A DNA stretch of 64,000 bases, from NCBI GenBank assembly GCA_902810755.1, contig CADDYT010000011.1:1-64000 (forward strand), written 5' to 3'. The notes beneath the pieces were generated by a model. That model was not told where the DNA came from, searched no databases, and was given only the letters and a program-made list of their open reading frames with translations. The stretch's first letter is position 1. Each line of letters begins with the position of its first letter. Positions 25,966 through 33,715 of this stretch are shown here, one piece after another. The stretch is from Chloroflexota bacterium (GTDB lineage: Bacteria > Chloroflexota > Ktedonobacteria > Ktedonobacterales > Ktedonobacteraceae). A program made the translations under genes and the position numbers.

Positions 25966-26004
25966 AAGAGAGCCGGAGAATCTGCATGGTTCCCCGGCTC
26001 TCTT
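25966..26004. terminator. Bidirectional terminator between leuS and glnA
   Basis: AAGAGAGCCGG (25966-25976) and CCGGCTCTCTT (25994-26004) form a perfect 11-bp stem between two convergent genes. The T-rich arm ends help termination on both strands. Confidence 0.7.
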
Positions 26005-26084
26005 GCTTCCGAAGGGGTTGGGACGAAGGCTATCTTCTAGCGTATCTATCGCTGACCTCTGCCCGACCGTCTGCGGGATGGAGA

Positions 26085-27518
26085 CTATGCATCATAGTAC
26101 AGCGCGAACTCGATGGGGACGGGGCGCAGGCGCACTTCGTCGGCCTGGGCGCGTTTCAGATCGATGTAATGCTCGATCAGGTCGCGGGTGAAGACGCCGC
26201 CTTCGAGCAGGAACTCGTGATCGCTCTCCAGCGCGGCCAGCGATTCGTCCAGCGAACCCGGTACGGAGCGGCGCTTGCTCAGCTCTTCCTTTGACATATG
26301 GTAAAGGTCCTGATCGACGGGGCCGAAGCAGTGGTCGCTCGGCTCGATTTCGCGGCGGATACCGTCGAGGCCGGCCATGAGCAGGGCGGCGAACAGCAGG
26401 TAGGGGTTGGCCGTCGGGTCGGGCGGGCGAAACTCGATGCGCTTGGCGGCCGGGTTGTCGGTGAGCGGGATGCGCACGGCGGCGCTGCGATTGCCCTTCG
26501 AGAAGACCAGGTTGACCGGCGCTTCAAAACCGGGAACGAGTCGCTTGTAGCTGTTGGTCGTGGGAGCGGCAATGGCGAGGATGGCCGGGGCGTGCAGCAG
26601 CAGGCCACCAATGTACGAGCGAGCCAGCTTCGAGATACCGGCATAGCCATCGGGATCGTAGAAGAGCGGCCTGCCTTCCTTCCACAGGCTTTGATGGGTA
26701 TGCATGCCGGAGCCGTTGTCACCAAAGATTGGCTTGGGCATGAAGGTGACGGTCTTGCCATGTTTGCGCGCCGTGTTCTTGACGATGTACTTGTAGAGCA
26801 GGATGTTGTCACCGGTCTTCATCAGGGTGTTGAAGCGGATATCAATTTCGGCCTGCCCGGCAGCGCCCACCTCATGGTGCTGCGCCTCGACAGGTACGCC
26901 CAGCTCCTCAAGCAGCAGCGTCATCTCGGCGCGAATATCTTGCAGGGTATCGTTGGGGGCGACGGGGAAGTAGCCTTCCTTGACGCGCATGCGGTGGCCC
27001 AGGTTGGGACTGCCGCCATTGCGACTCGTATTCCAGGCCGCCTCGTTCGAGTCTACTTCGACATACTGGATGTTATCGGTCGATTTGTAGCGTACGTCAT
27101 CAAGGATGTAAAATTCGGCTTCGGGGCCAAAGTAGCATGTATCGGCGATGCCGCTGGAACGCAGGTATGCCTCCGCCTTCTGGGCGATGTAGCGCGGATC
27201 GCGGCTGTAGGGCCTCTTGCTGCCAATGGGGCCAGGATGAGCGACATTACAGATCAGGCTCAGCGTCGGCACGCTGGTGAAGGGATCCATAATGGCGGTA
27301 TCGGGGTCAGGAATGACCAGCATGTCGCTTTCGTTGATGGTCTGGAAACCACGCACGCTGGAACCATCAAACGGGACGCCCTCCACGAACGTTTCCGCCT
27401 TCAGTTCGTGCAGCGGTACGCTAAAATGCTGCCAGGTACCTGGCACGTCAACAAACTTGAGATCAACCAGTTTCGCGCCTCGTTCTCTGGCGAATTGCAG
27501 TACATCTTCCGGGGTCAT
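26085..27518 (-). CDS. glnA: Glutamine synthetase, type I
   Basis: Glutamine synthetase makes glutamine from glutamate, ammonia and ATP. ATG 27518 is chosen because AAGGAGG lies 9 nt upstream and the protein then begins MTPEDVLQFA, as in the family; an in-frame start 14 codons upstream is less likely. The length is 477 residues. The N-terminal beta-grasp domain holds VPFDGSSVRGF. Catalytic motifs include FGPEAEFY, EVGAAGQAEIDIRF, the ATP-site NGSGMHTHQSLW, and RIPLTDNPAAKRIEFRPPDPTANPY. The adenylylation-loop region is shortened (EELSKRRSVPGS), so control by GlnE is doubtful. A dyad at 27728-27748 may be its operator. Confidence 0.95.
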   Translation of the reverse strand: MTPEDVLQFARERGAKLVDLKFVDVPGTWQHFSVPLHELKAETFVEGVPFDGSSVRGFQTINESDMLVIPDPDTAIMDPFTSVPTLSLICNVAHPGPIGSKRPYSRDPRYIAQKAEAYLRSSGIADTCYFGPEAEFYILDDVRYKSTDNIQYVEVDSNEAAWNTSRNGGSPNLGHRMRVKEGYFPVAPNDTLQDIRAEMTLLLEELGVPVEAQHHEVGAAGQAEIDIRFNTLMKTGDNILLYKYIVKNTARKHGKTVTFMPKPIFGDNGSGMHTHQSLWKEGRPLFYDPDGYAGISKLARSYIGGLLLHAPAILAIAAPTTNSYKRLVPGFEAPVNLVFSKGNRSAAVRIPLTDNPAAKRIEFRPPDPTANPYLLFAALLMAGLDGIRREIEPSDHCFGPVDQDLYHMSKEELSKRRSVPGSLDESLAALESDHEFLLEGGVFTRDLIEHYIDLKRAQADEVRLRPVPIEFALYYDA

Positions 27519-27633
27519 GCCCTCGTCCTCCTTCAAAAAGTATCCTGTATATTCCGGCATCGGTGCTGGAACTTCTGGCCCGCGCTGCCTTGCTGGTTCG
27601 TCATTCAGGTAATTTGCACAAGTAACAAAACAT

Positions 27634-27661
27634 GCTCAGCAGTCCACTGAGCTTTTTCTTT
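27634..27661. terminator. Hairpin with U-run in the glnA upstream region
   Basis: GCTCAG (27634-27639) and CTGAGC (27647-27652) pair around a 7-nt loop, followed by TTTTTCTTTG in the plus direction. It would stop plus-strand read-through. On the minus strand the same stem would lie in the glnA leader. Confidence 0.45.
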
Positions 27662-27727
27662 GTACATAGCATACCCTGCCCGCCTCTTTCTGCCTACAGA
27701 TAGTTTATCTGAAAGTGATACCTGCCT

Positions 27728-27748
27728 TTTTGTGCAACTTGCACAAAA
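27728..27748. promoter_or_regulatory. Perfect 10-bp dyad, candidate operator
   Basis: TTTTGTGCAA and TTGCACAAAA are perfect inverted halves around a single C. A further half-site, TTTGCACAAG, occurs at 27613-27622. Both lie between the divergent glnA and the 27822 gene, in the position expected for a nitrogen-response operator. The sequence does not match the TnrA/GlnR or NtrC consensus I know. Confidence 0.6.
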
Positions 27749-27821
27749 GTAAAAACGGGCTTGCCCTTCCGGGCGGGAAAGAGTAATATGATGATAATCA
27801 TGAAAGAGGAGTAGTGAGTGA

Positions 27822-28454
27822 ATGGATTATCTCGACCGCGAAACGATCAAGCTGCCGCCGGAGGAAGAGCCGCGCCCGCCGCGTTTTCGCTGGCTGCCCG
27901 CCAGACGCGCCATCTTTCCTATAGCCACATTTCTGGCCGGGATGCTGACCACGCTGATTATTCTGCTGATAGTTGTGTCTCTGCTCGGTGGCAACAGGCC
28001 ACCGGTCAGCAATCCATCATCGTCGAAGGGAGATATCGTGATACAGGTTGGCCCGGCCTATATCACGCACCTTGTTGCGCGGAACCTGCAAACGGCTGGC
28101 CTGCCGGGAAGGGTGAAAAATGTGCAGGTGACGCTGGCGGCGGGCGATCAGGCCACTGTGCAGGGCGATGATGAATTTTCTACTTTCGGCCTGACGTTTA
28201 CGCGGCACTTCACCATTGTCGTAGAGCCATACACCCGCAACTGCCAGCTTCAGATTCGCGTTCTGCACGCCGACCTGTCAGGCATCCCGGTCACAAACTT
28301 TGCCACGAGCTTCGAGGGCCAGATCAACCAGCAACTGCGCGTCAACACCTCCGGTTTCCCATCAGGCTTTACCTACTGTGATGTTGGAGTACGCACCACG
28401 CCTTCCGGTCTCTTCGTCACCTATTCTGCCGTGCCAATTGGGAACACGCCTTAA
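27822..28454 (+). CDS. Membrane-anchored protein of unknown function
   Basis: The protein has 210 residues. ATG 27822 follows AGAGGAG. The first 35 residues are charged and Pro-rich (KLPPEEEPRPPRFR), so the N-terminus is cytoplasmic. One membrane helix lies at about 36-60. The remaining 150 residues are extracellular, beginning with a beta-rich stretch (IVIQVGPAYITHLVARNLQ). The pattern of a single anchor plus a lipid-binding-like beta domain resembles DUF2993/LmeA-type proteins, but I see no decisive motif. It is divergent from glnA. Confidence 0.6.
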   Translation: MDYLDRETIKLPPEEEPRPPRFRWLPARRAIFPIATFLAGMLTTLIILLIVVSLLGGNRPPVSNPSSSKGDIVIQVGPAYITHLVARNLQTAGLPGRVKNVQVTLAAGDQATVQGDDEFSTFGLTFTRHFTIVVEPYTRNCQLQIRVLHADLSGIPVTNFATSFEGQINQQLRVNTSGFPSGFTYCDVGVRTTPSGLFVTYSAVPIGNTP

Positions 28455-28458
28455 GGGG

Positions 28459-28531
28459 TATAACAGGAGAGGACGCTCCTCATGCTGCTGGGCGACTGCC
28501 AGTAGCATGAGGAGCGTCCTCTCCTGTTATA
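28459..28531 (+). repeat. 33-bp perfect hairpin
   Basis: The arms at 28459-28491 and 28499-28531 are complementary over all 33 positions, with one G-T pair, around a 7-nt loop. It begins 5 nt after the stop of the preceding gene and has no U-run. Length and perfection suggest a palindromic repeat element rather than a simple terminator; transcription would yield a long RNase III-type duplex. Confidence 0.75.
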
Positions 28532-28663
28532 GAGGGCTGGAGATATACATACGATCAAGCGCCGGTCTGGCTCGCCACCATGACCAGATGGTTGCTTCAG
28601 ATCCTTCGCTTCACTCAGGATGACACGTCCACGATATAGCAGGACACGTGAGAGCCTGTTTGC

Positions 28664-29068
28664 TTACAAATCCTCAATGATATGCTCGATATGCAGGCGG
28701 ATGGTGACGCGCTGCTCTTTTGAGAACTGCGCGCGCATCTGCTCCTGCGCGGCCCGTTCGCCGTGATTGAGAACGGCAAGGCGGTAGATGTCGCGCTGGG
28801 CGATCTCCGGGTCGTCGATCAGTTCGGCGGTGCCGCTGAGCGTCACGTAGATGTAGCCATCGGGGACGCAGATGGAGATGCGCGGGTCGCGCCGCATGTT
28901 CTCATATTTCCTGCGGCCCTTTTTTGTGTTCATCAAGATGGTATCGCCTTCCAGTAGATACCACATGACCGTCTGCTGGATGGTGTTATCCTCGTTGTAG
29001 GTTGCCAGTACGGCGAAACGATGTTCATTCAGGAAAGCACGCGCTCTTTCCGAGAGTTGTGCAGCCAT
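28664..29068 (-). CDS. PPOX-class F420-dependent oxidoreductase
   Basis: The protein has 134 residues with the split-barrel fold of pyridoxamine-phosphate-oxidase-like proteins. FAVLATYNEDNTIQQTVMWY is the usual first hairpin, GDTILMNTKKGRRKYENMRR is the cofactor phosphate-binding stretch, and DGYIYVTLSGTAEL follows. This length and the KGRRKYENMRRDPR pattern match the F420-binding branch (Rv1155-like) rather than FMN-type PdxH. It is the last gene of the F420 operon, 35 nt after the LLM-type gene, which supports F420 as cofactor. The substrate is unknown. Confidence 0.8.
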   Translation of the reverse strand: MAAQLSERARAFLNEHRFAVLATYNEDNTIQQTVMWYLLEGDTILMNTKKGRRKYENMRRDPRISICVPDGYIYVTLSGTAELIDDPEIAQRDIYRLAVLNHGERAAQEQMRAQFSKEQRVTIRLHIEHIIEDL

Positions 29069-29103
29069 TACTGCTATGTCTCTCCTCCTTTTCCATATCT
29101 ATT

Positions 29104-30117
29104 TTACTGTGCAGTCTGCGTCTGTGCCGTTTTGCCGGTCAGCGCCGGAATCACGTGTTCACCATAAACACGTATGAACCGGCTCTGATCGCGACCGACA
29201 TTGTGGACATAGACGGCATCGAAGCCGAGGTCGAAGAAGCTCTGAAGGTGCTGGCAGTGTTCATCGAGGTTGGTGGAGATGAAGACGCGGCCCTTGAAGT
29301 CTTCGGGGCGCACGATCTTTGCCATCGCGGCGAAATCCTCCGGCGTGCGAATATCCTGCTTGGGGAAGTTCATGCCGCCGTTGGGCCACTCCTTGACCGC
29401 GTTTTCTACTGCCTGCTCATAGGTATCGGCCCAGGAGACGTGGAGTTGCAGCAGCTTGCGCATCTTAGCGGGGTCTTTGCCTGCCTCGCGCGCGCCCTTC
29501 TCGAAGTTGGCGAGCAGCATCTTCAGCTTGTCTGGCGCGGCAGCCGGGGTAATCAGGCCATCGACCATGCGCCCGGCGGTCTCGGCGGTTTTAGGGCCGG
29601 AAGCCGCGATATAGATGGGCGGCGGCGTCTCCGGCAGGCTGTAGAGGCGCACGCTCTCCATCTTGATGTACTTGCCGTGATAACGCGCCTTTTTGCCTGA
29701 AAGGAGCTGTTTGATGAGTTCGATCGATTCGATCATGCGCTCCAGGCGAATGGGCGTTTCCGGCCAGTAATCGGCCATGACATGTTCATTGAGGGCCTCA
29801 CCGGTGCCGATACCGAGCCAGTAGCGACCGGGAAACATCTTCTCAAGGGTGGCCGATGCCTGCGCAAGGATGGCCGGGTGATAGCGATAGGAAGCGGTAG
29901 TGACGCCGGGGCCGAAGTCCATGTGCTGTGTGGTGGCGCCGAGCGCGCCCATCCACGACCAGACAAAGGGACTGTTGCCCTGTTCTGGCGTCCACGGCTG
30001 GAAGTGGTCCGAGGCCATGGCGCCGCTAAAGCCTGCCTTCTCTGCCTCCTGACACCAGGTAAGCAATTCGTTCGGGCCAAACTGTTCCAGAGCGGCTGAA
30101 TATCCAACTTCTGGCAT
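29104..30117 (-). CDS. LLM-class F420-dependent oxidoreductase
   Basis: The protein has 337 residues with the TIM-barrel luciferase-like fold. Family signatures are GFSGAMASDHFQPWTPEQG, LGIGTGEALNEHV and IYIAASGPKTAETAGRMVDG, matching the G6PDH-like F420 subgroup (TIGR03557-type). These enzymes pass hydride between a substrate, often an alcohol or sugar phosphate, and F420. It lies 18 nt after cofC in the operon that makes the cofactor. The substrate cannot be told from sequence; true F420-dependent glucose-6-phosphate dehydrogenase is only one member of this subgroup. Confidence 0.85.
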   Translation of the reverse strand: MPEVGYSAALEQFGPNELLTWCQEAEKAGFSGAMASDHFQPWTPEQGNSPFVWSWMGALGATTQHMDFGPGVTTASYRYHPAILAQASATLEKMFPGRYWLGIGTGEALNEHVMADYWPETPIRLERMIESIELIKQLLSGKKARYHGKYIKMESVRLYSLPETPPPIYIAASGPKTAETAGRMVDGLITPAAAPDKLKMLLANFEKGAREAGKDPAKMRKLLQLHVSWADTYEQAVENAVKEWPNGGMNFPKQDIRTPEDFAAMAKIVRPEDFKGRVFISTNLDEHCQHLQSFFDLGFDAVYVHNVGRDQSRFIRVYGEHVIPALTGKTAQTQTAQ

Positions 30118-30135
30118 GCTACTGTACTCCTTTCT

Positions 30136-30780
30136 TTATCCCGGGAAACATGACGAGCTGTGCGCCGCAAGTTCGTGCTGAACTCCCGATTGATATTCGC
30201 GCAACTCGTGTATATCGTCGATTGTGTCGATGTCCCACGCCAGGCCGGTACTGTAATAGATACTAACGCTGAGTTGCCGCTGCCCGGCTGCCTGAACATG
30301 GCGGTGAAAACTGTTGGGACCAAAGAGATAGGGGATGGCCAACGGGGGTCGTGTCAGCAGCGCGTTGGTGCCGGTACCTTCGCGTGAAGGCGCGATGACG
30401 ATGGGGTGGTCGGCGGCGCGCGAGACCAGGGCGCGAATATCCGTCACGCGCAGTAGCGGCAGATCGGCTGAAATGGTTAACAGCGCGGACGCGCCTTCGG
30501 CCCGTATGCGCGTTGCCGCCGCCAGCAGCGCCGGGTTATGTCCGACAGCTTCTTCGAGCCATGCCTGTGCGCCCCGGCAGCGCGCGCGTTCCAGTACCCG
30601 TTCATCCGGGCTGACGACGACGATCTTTTCCAGTACCTCGCTGGCGCGCAGGACGGACAGCACGTGACAGAGCATATCCAGCACCAGCGTCTCTCGTTCA
30701 TGTGGTGGCAGGTGTGCGGCGAGACGGCTTTTTGCCGAGGTCAGCGTTTTTACTGGGACAAGTGCGTGATAGCTCATCAT
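30136..30780 (-). CDS. cofC: F420 guanylyltransferase CofC/FbiD
   Basis: CofC activates a three-carbon acid (2-phospholactate in archaea, phosphoenolpyruvate in mycobacteria) with GTP for F420 assembly. The protein has 214 residues. The nucleotidyltransferase opening is ALVPVKTLTSAKSRL, with the Lys and Arg contacting GTP. LLTISADLPLLRVTDI carries the metal Asp residues, and APSREGTGTNALL and FGPNSFHRHVQAA complete the family pattern. It starts 3 nt after the cofD stop. Whether the substrate is phosphoenolpyruvate or phospholactate is not decided by sequence alone. Confidence 0.9.
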   Translation of the reverse strand: MMSYHALVPVKTLTSAKSRLAAHLPPHERETLVLDMLCHVLSVLRASEVLEKIVVVSPDERVLERARCRGAQAWLEEAVGHNPALLAAATRIRAEGASALLTISADLPLLRVTDIRALVSRAADHPIVIAPSREGTGTNALLTRPPLAIPYLFGPNSFHRHVQAAGQRQLSVSIYYSTGLAWDIDTIDDIHELREYQSGVQHELAAHSSSCFPG

Positions 30781-30783
30781 CAG

Positions 30784-31716
30784 CTAAAATTCTACTCCTG
30801 CCGCCGTGAGGACGCTGCGGGCCAGGGCTGCTTTAGCCGCGTCGTTCCGCATAATGGTGTCGGTGGTCACGGTTGGGATGCCCAGGTCTTCGATGTCCGG
30901 CACGAGATGGGCATCCTGTTCGTCAATGACCATCACATCCAGAAAGTCGCGGTAGCAGCGCGCCACGCCGACCGCCGAGACGGGAATACCCAGACCGCGC
31001 ATGAGCTTATCGGCTGGCCCCTTGATCGGCGCGCCGCCCACGATAGGGCTGATAGCTACCACCATGCCGCTGGCCTCATGCAGCGCGTCATGGATGCCCG
31101 GCACGGCTAGAATGCTGCCGATGCTGACGATGGGATTGCTGGGCGCGATCAAAATGGCCTCGGCCTCCTTGATGGCATCGATGACGCCCGGTGCGGGTTT
31201 TGCTTCGCTGGCCCCCACGAAGACGACATCCTGCACCTCGTCGGCGCATTGCCGCTTCACCATATATTCCTCGAAATGCAGCAAGCCAGCAGGAGTCTGG
31301 ATGTGCGTGGCGACGGGCTGGTCGCTCATGGGCAGCAGCCGCAGTTGCAGGCCGAAGAGGCGGCGTAGCTCATCGGTGACTTCGCTCAGCGTCTTGCCCT
31401 GGCGCAGGCGGTTGGTGCGGTGAATATGCGTCGCCAGGTCGCGGTCGCCCAGCAGGAACCAGTCTTCGTTGCCGTAGCGCGTCAATTGCTGCATCGTGTT
31501 ATACGTGTCGCCACGTATGCCCCAGCCATGCGTCTCATCCACCACGCCCGCCAGCGTGTAGGTCACAATATCCAGATCGGGGGAGACGCGCAGCCCATAG
31601 AAGTCGCGATCATCGCCCGTATTGCCGATGACGGTGATGCGTTTCTGGGGGATGACCTGCACCAGGCCCTGTAAAAAGCGAGCCGCGCCCACCCCGCCAG
31701 CAAGTACAACAATCAT
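30784..31716 (-). CDS. cofD: F420 biosynthesis transferase CofD/FbiA
   Basis: CofD joins the activated three-carbon unit to the deazaflavin Fo, giving F420-0 or dehydro-F420-0. The protein has 310 residues. The N-terminal Rossmann motif is VVLAGGVGAARFLQGL; NTGDDRDFYGLRVSPDLDIV and GDTYNTMQQL are family signatures, and APSNPIVSIGSIL lines the active site. It is between the nitroreductase and cofC genes in one transcript. The Fo synthase genes (cofG/cofH) are not in this window. Confidence 0.95.
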   Translation of the reverse strand: MIVVLAGGVGAARFLQGLVQVIPQKRITVIGNTGDDRDFYGLRVSPDLDIVTYTLAGVVDETHGWGIRGDTYNTMQQLTRYGNEDWFLLGDRDLATHIHRTNRLRQGKTLSEVTDELRRLFGLQLRLLPMSDQPVATHIQTPAGLLHFEEYMVKRQCADEVQDVVFVGASEAKPAPGVIDAIKEAEAILIAPSNPIVSIGSILAVPGIHDALHEASGMVVAISPIVGGAPIKGPADKLMRGLGIPVSAVGVARCYRDFLDVMVIDEQDAHLVPDIEDLGIPTVTTDTIMRNDAAKAALARSVLTAAGVEF

Positions 31717-31728
31717 ATCTTCCGAACC

Positions 31729-32379
31729 TCAATCAAAACGAACTATCAGAGAACTCAGAGGAAGACGCTCGCGCCGTTTCGGATCGGCGGCGGCGTATCC
31801 AACGGTAATCAGCGCGTGTGGAATCAGGCGTTTGTCTAAATGAAGTGCGTCACAGACGATTTCGGGGCAGAAGAGCGGTGCGCACATCCAGCCGCTATCC
31901 AGCCCCAGATCATAGGCCATGAGCAGCATGTTCTGGATGGCCGCGCCCAGACTCTGGATTGCCATAATCCGCTCATCGGCCTGCCGCCGCTCGTCAGGAT
32001 AGCGGTCCAGGTCTTCCAGGTAGAGGCAGGGGATGATGACGATCGGCGCGTTGATGATGCGTTCGCGTGATTTGCGCATGCGAATCGCCACAATCTCCTC
32101 GCTCTGTCCATCCATTTGCAGTTCCCGCCGCCAGGTATCGCCCATGCGGTCGGCCAGGTGTTCTTTGATCTCGCGGCGCGTCAGTACAACGAAACGCCAG
32201 GGCTGCCGCCCGTGTGGGGACGGCGCCCAGCGTGCTGCTTCCAGTATCTGCTCGATCAGCTCACGCTCAACCGGGCGATTCTGATACTGGCGCACGCTGC
32301 GTCTGCTGCGCAACAACGTCATCAGATCGCCACTGCGCTCCGACTGTGTAACAGGTCGACAGGTAGATTGTGTTGTCAC
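31729..32379 (-). CDS. Nitroreductase, FbiB C-terminal domain homologue
   Basis: The protein has 216 residues. The start is a GTG at 32379; an ATG 19 codons later is possible. RSRRSVRQYQNRPV, ARWAPSPHGRQPWRFVV and AIQSLGAAIQNMLLMAYDLG are the nitroreductase fold motifs that bind flavin. In mycobacteria the C-terminal domain of FbiB has this fold and reduces dehydro-F420 to F420, while its N-terminal domain is the glutamate ligase. Here the ligase (cofE) and the reductase are separate, consecutive genes, so this protein probably does that reduction. That role is inferred from gene order. Confidence 0.8.
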   Translation of the reverse strand: MTTQSTCRPVTQSERSGDLMTLLRSRRSVRQYQNRPVERELIEQILEAARWAPSPHGRQPWRFVVLTRREIKEHLADRMGDTWRRELQMDGQSEEIVAIRMRKSRERIINAPIVIIPCLYLEDLDRYPDERRQADERIMAIQSLGAAIQNMLLMAYDLGLDSGWMCAPLFCPEIVCDALHLDKRLIPHALITVGYAAADPKRRERLPLSSLIVRFD

Positions 32380-32398
32380 GGATATGTATACCTTTTAC

Positions 32399-33175
32399 TC
32401 ACCTGAACATATCAGTTGCCGCGTCGCGGATGAGCGAGCGCGCCTTGCCCTCGGCAGGCGTGTACGGGTAGCCGCGAATAAGGGCGACCGGCACCTTGTT
32501 GGTCTTGCCCATCACCAGTTCAGCCGCCGCCGCCAGTTCGTCGGCGACGGCGATGGCGCTGGCCTGCATGAGATAGCCATAGGGGTCGTATTGTCCGCGA
32601 TAATCGGCTATCGGCTCCATGCCTGCCACACCGATGGCCATATTGACCTGCCCGTTGCGCCAGGGACGGCCCCAGGTGTCGGAAATAATCACGGCGATAT
32701 CGAAAGACGGCCCCTCGCCCGCCAGTTGTTGCAGGGTGGCGCGTAGCTCCCCGGCGGAGCGGTCAGGATCAACCGGCAGCAGCGTCAGTTCATGCCTGCC
32801 GTTGACATTGGATTCATCGACGCCGGCGTTGGCGCAGATGAAGCCATGTGGCGTCTCAGCGATCAGCACGCCGTGATCCATGCGCACAATGCGGCGGCTG
32901 GCGCGCAGCACCACCTCCACGTGTCGGGCATCCTTGCCCCATTGTTCGGCGAACGCGCGGGCAAACTCCGACGGCTGCACCTCCTCCATATTGACCACGC
33001 GCCCTTCCGCCTTAGACACGATTTTTTGCGTTATCACGATTACGTCCCCCTGCTGCAACGGTTCTTGCTGCGTCTGCAAGGCGGCATAGATAACGAGACC
33101 CAGGTTCGTGCCTGGGGTAATCTCACCGATGCCGGTGACCGGTATAATTTGTAAGCTCTTGTTCATCTGTCTCAT
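32399..33175 (-). CDS. cofE: F420-0:L-glutamate ligase CofE
   Basis: CofE adds glutamates to F420-0 using GTP. ATG 33175 is chosen (258 residues); ATG 33166 is an alternative. Family motifs are the N-terminal IPVTGIGEITPG, GDVIVITQKIVSKAEGR, the metal-binding DESN region (GVDESNVNGRHELTLLP), and VAIISDTWGRPWRNGQVN. It heads the minus-strand F420 operon. A TATAAT box ends only 9 nt before ATG 33175, so the mRNA has almost no leader. Confidence 0.9.
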   Translation of the reverse strand: MRQMNKSLQIIPVTGIGEITPGTNLGLVIYAALQTQQEPLQQGDVIVITQKIVSKAEGRVVNMEEVQPSEFARAFAEQWGKDARHVEVVLRASRRIVRMDHGVLIAETPHGFICANAGVDESNVNGRHELTLLPVDPDRSAGELRATLQQLAGEGPSFDIAVIISDTWGRPWRNGQVNMAIGVAGMEPIADYRGQYDPYGYLMQASAIAVADELAAAAELVMGKTNKVPVALIRGYPYTPAEGKARSLIRDAATDMFR

Positions 33176-33184
33176 GATGTTGCC

Positions 33185-33214
33185 ATTATACGCCGTCAAA
33201 ATGATATACTGCAA
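33185..33214 (-). promoter_or_regulatory. Promoter of the F420 operon
   Basis: On the minus strand TTGCAG (33214-33209), an 18-nt spacer and a perfect TATAAT (33190-33185) precede cofE. Transcription would start at about 33178, at or next to the first ATG. Confidence 0.7.
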
Positions 33215-33326
33215 ATAAGATAGTTCTGGATGGCAGGCGTCTTCTCTGCTGTTTGCTAGATGAAACTCCTCTTCGCTTGAGAACGCTATAAAAGCAAAAG
33301 GGGTTTTTGTTGTGTACATAGAACGG

Positions 33327-33346
33327 TCATTCGTAAAAACGAATGA
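33327..33346 (+). promoter_or_regulatory. Perfect 8-bp dyad, TetR-type operator candidate
   Basis: TCATTCGT and ACGAATGA are perfect inverted halves around AAAA, ending 2 nt before the AAGGAG of the DoxX gene. The GGTCATTCGT pattern resembles operators of TetR/AcrR regulators. Its position over the ribosome binding region could block transcription start. Confidence 0.55.
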
Positions 33347-33358
33347 AAGGAGTTTGCA

Positions 33359-33715
33359 ATGTTGAAGACGATCAGTCATGTATTGCTATCGGGCATTTTT
33401 ATCTCTGGCGGTGCATCCGCGTTTTTACAGCCGGAGGGGCGAGTGCAGAAGGTTGAGGGCGCGGGTATTCCGCAGCCGAAGCAGGCGGTCACGCTCAATG
33501 GAGCCATTATGGTCTTCGGGGGAACGCTGCTCGCCCTGGGGATCTTGCCCCGCCTGGCCGCGCTGATGCTGCTGGGCAGCCTGGTTCCCACGACGCTGGT
33601 TGGACACGCCTTCTGGGCGGAAGAGAATGCCGCCGGTCGAAGGGCGCAGCAAACGCAGTTTTTCAAGAATCTTGGCCTGATGGGTGGGCTGCTGATGGTG
33701 ATTCTTGAAGGCTAA
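33359..33715 (+). CDS. DoxX-family membrane protein
   Basis: The protein has 118 residues. ATG is at 33360 or 33359-33361 by frame, following AAAGGAGTTTGCA. Four hydrophobic segments and the start ISHVLLSGIFISGGASAFLQ followed by P match small DoxX proteins. GHAFWAEENAAGRRAQQTQF is the usual charged loop, and NLGLMGGLLM is the last helix. DoxX proteins are linked to redox homeostasis with thioredoxin-like partners in some bacteria. The palindrome directly upstream suggests control by a TetR-type repressor, as for stress-induced DoxX genes. Confidence 0.75.
   Translation: MLKTISHVLLSGIFISGGASAFLQPEGRVQKVEGAGIPQPKQAVTLNGAIMVFGGTLLALGILPRLAALMLLGSLVPTTLVGHAFWAEENAAGRRAQQTQFFKNLGLMGGLLMVILEG

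Noticed and set aside
26298..27650. Plus-strand ORF of 450 codons
   Set aside because: It is antisense to glnA. Glutamine synthetase motifs on the minus strand are complete.
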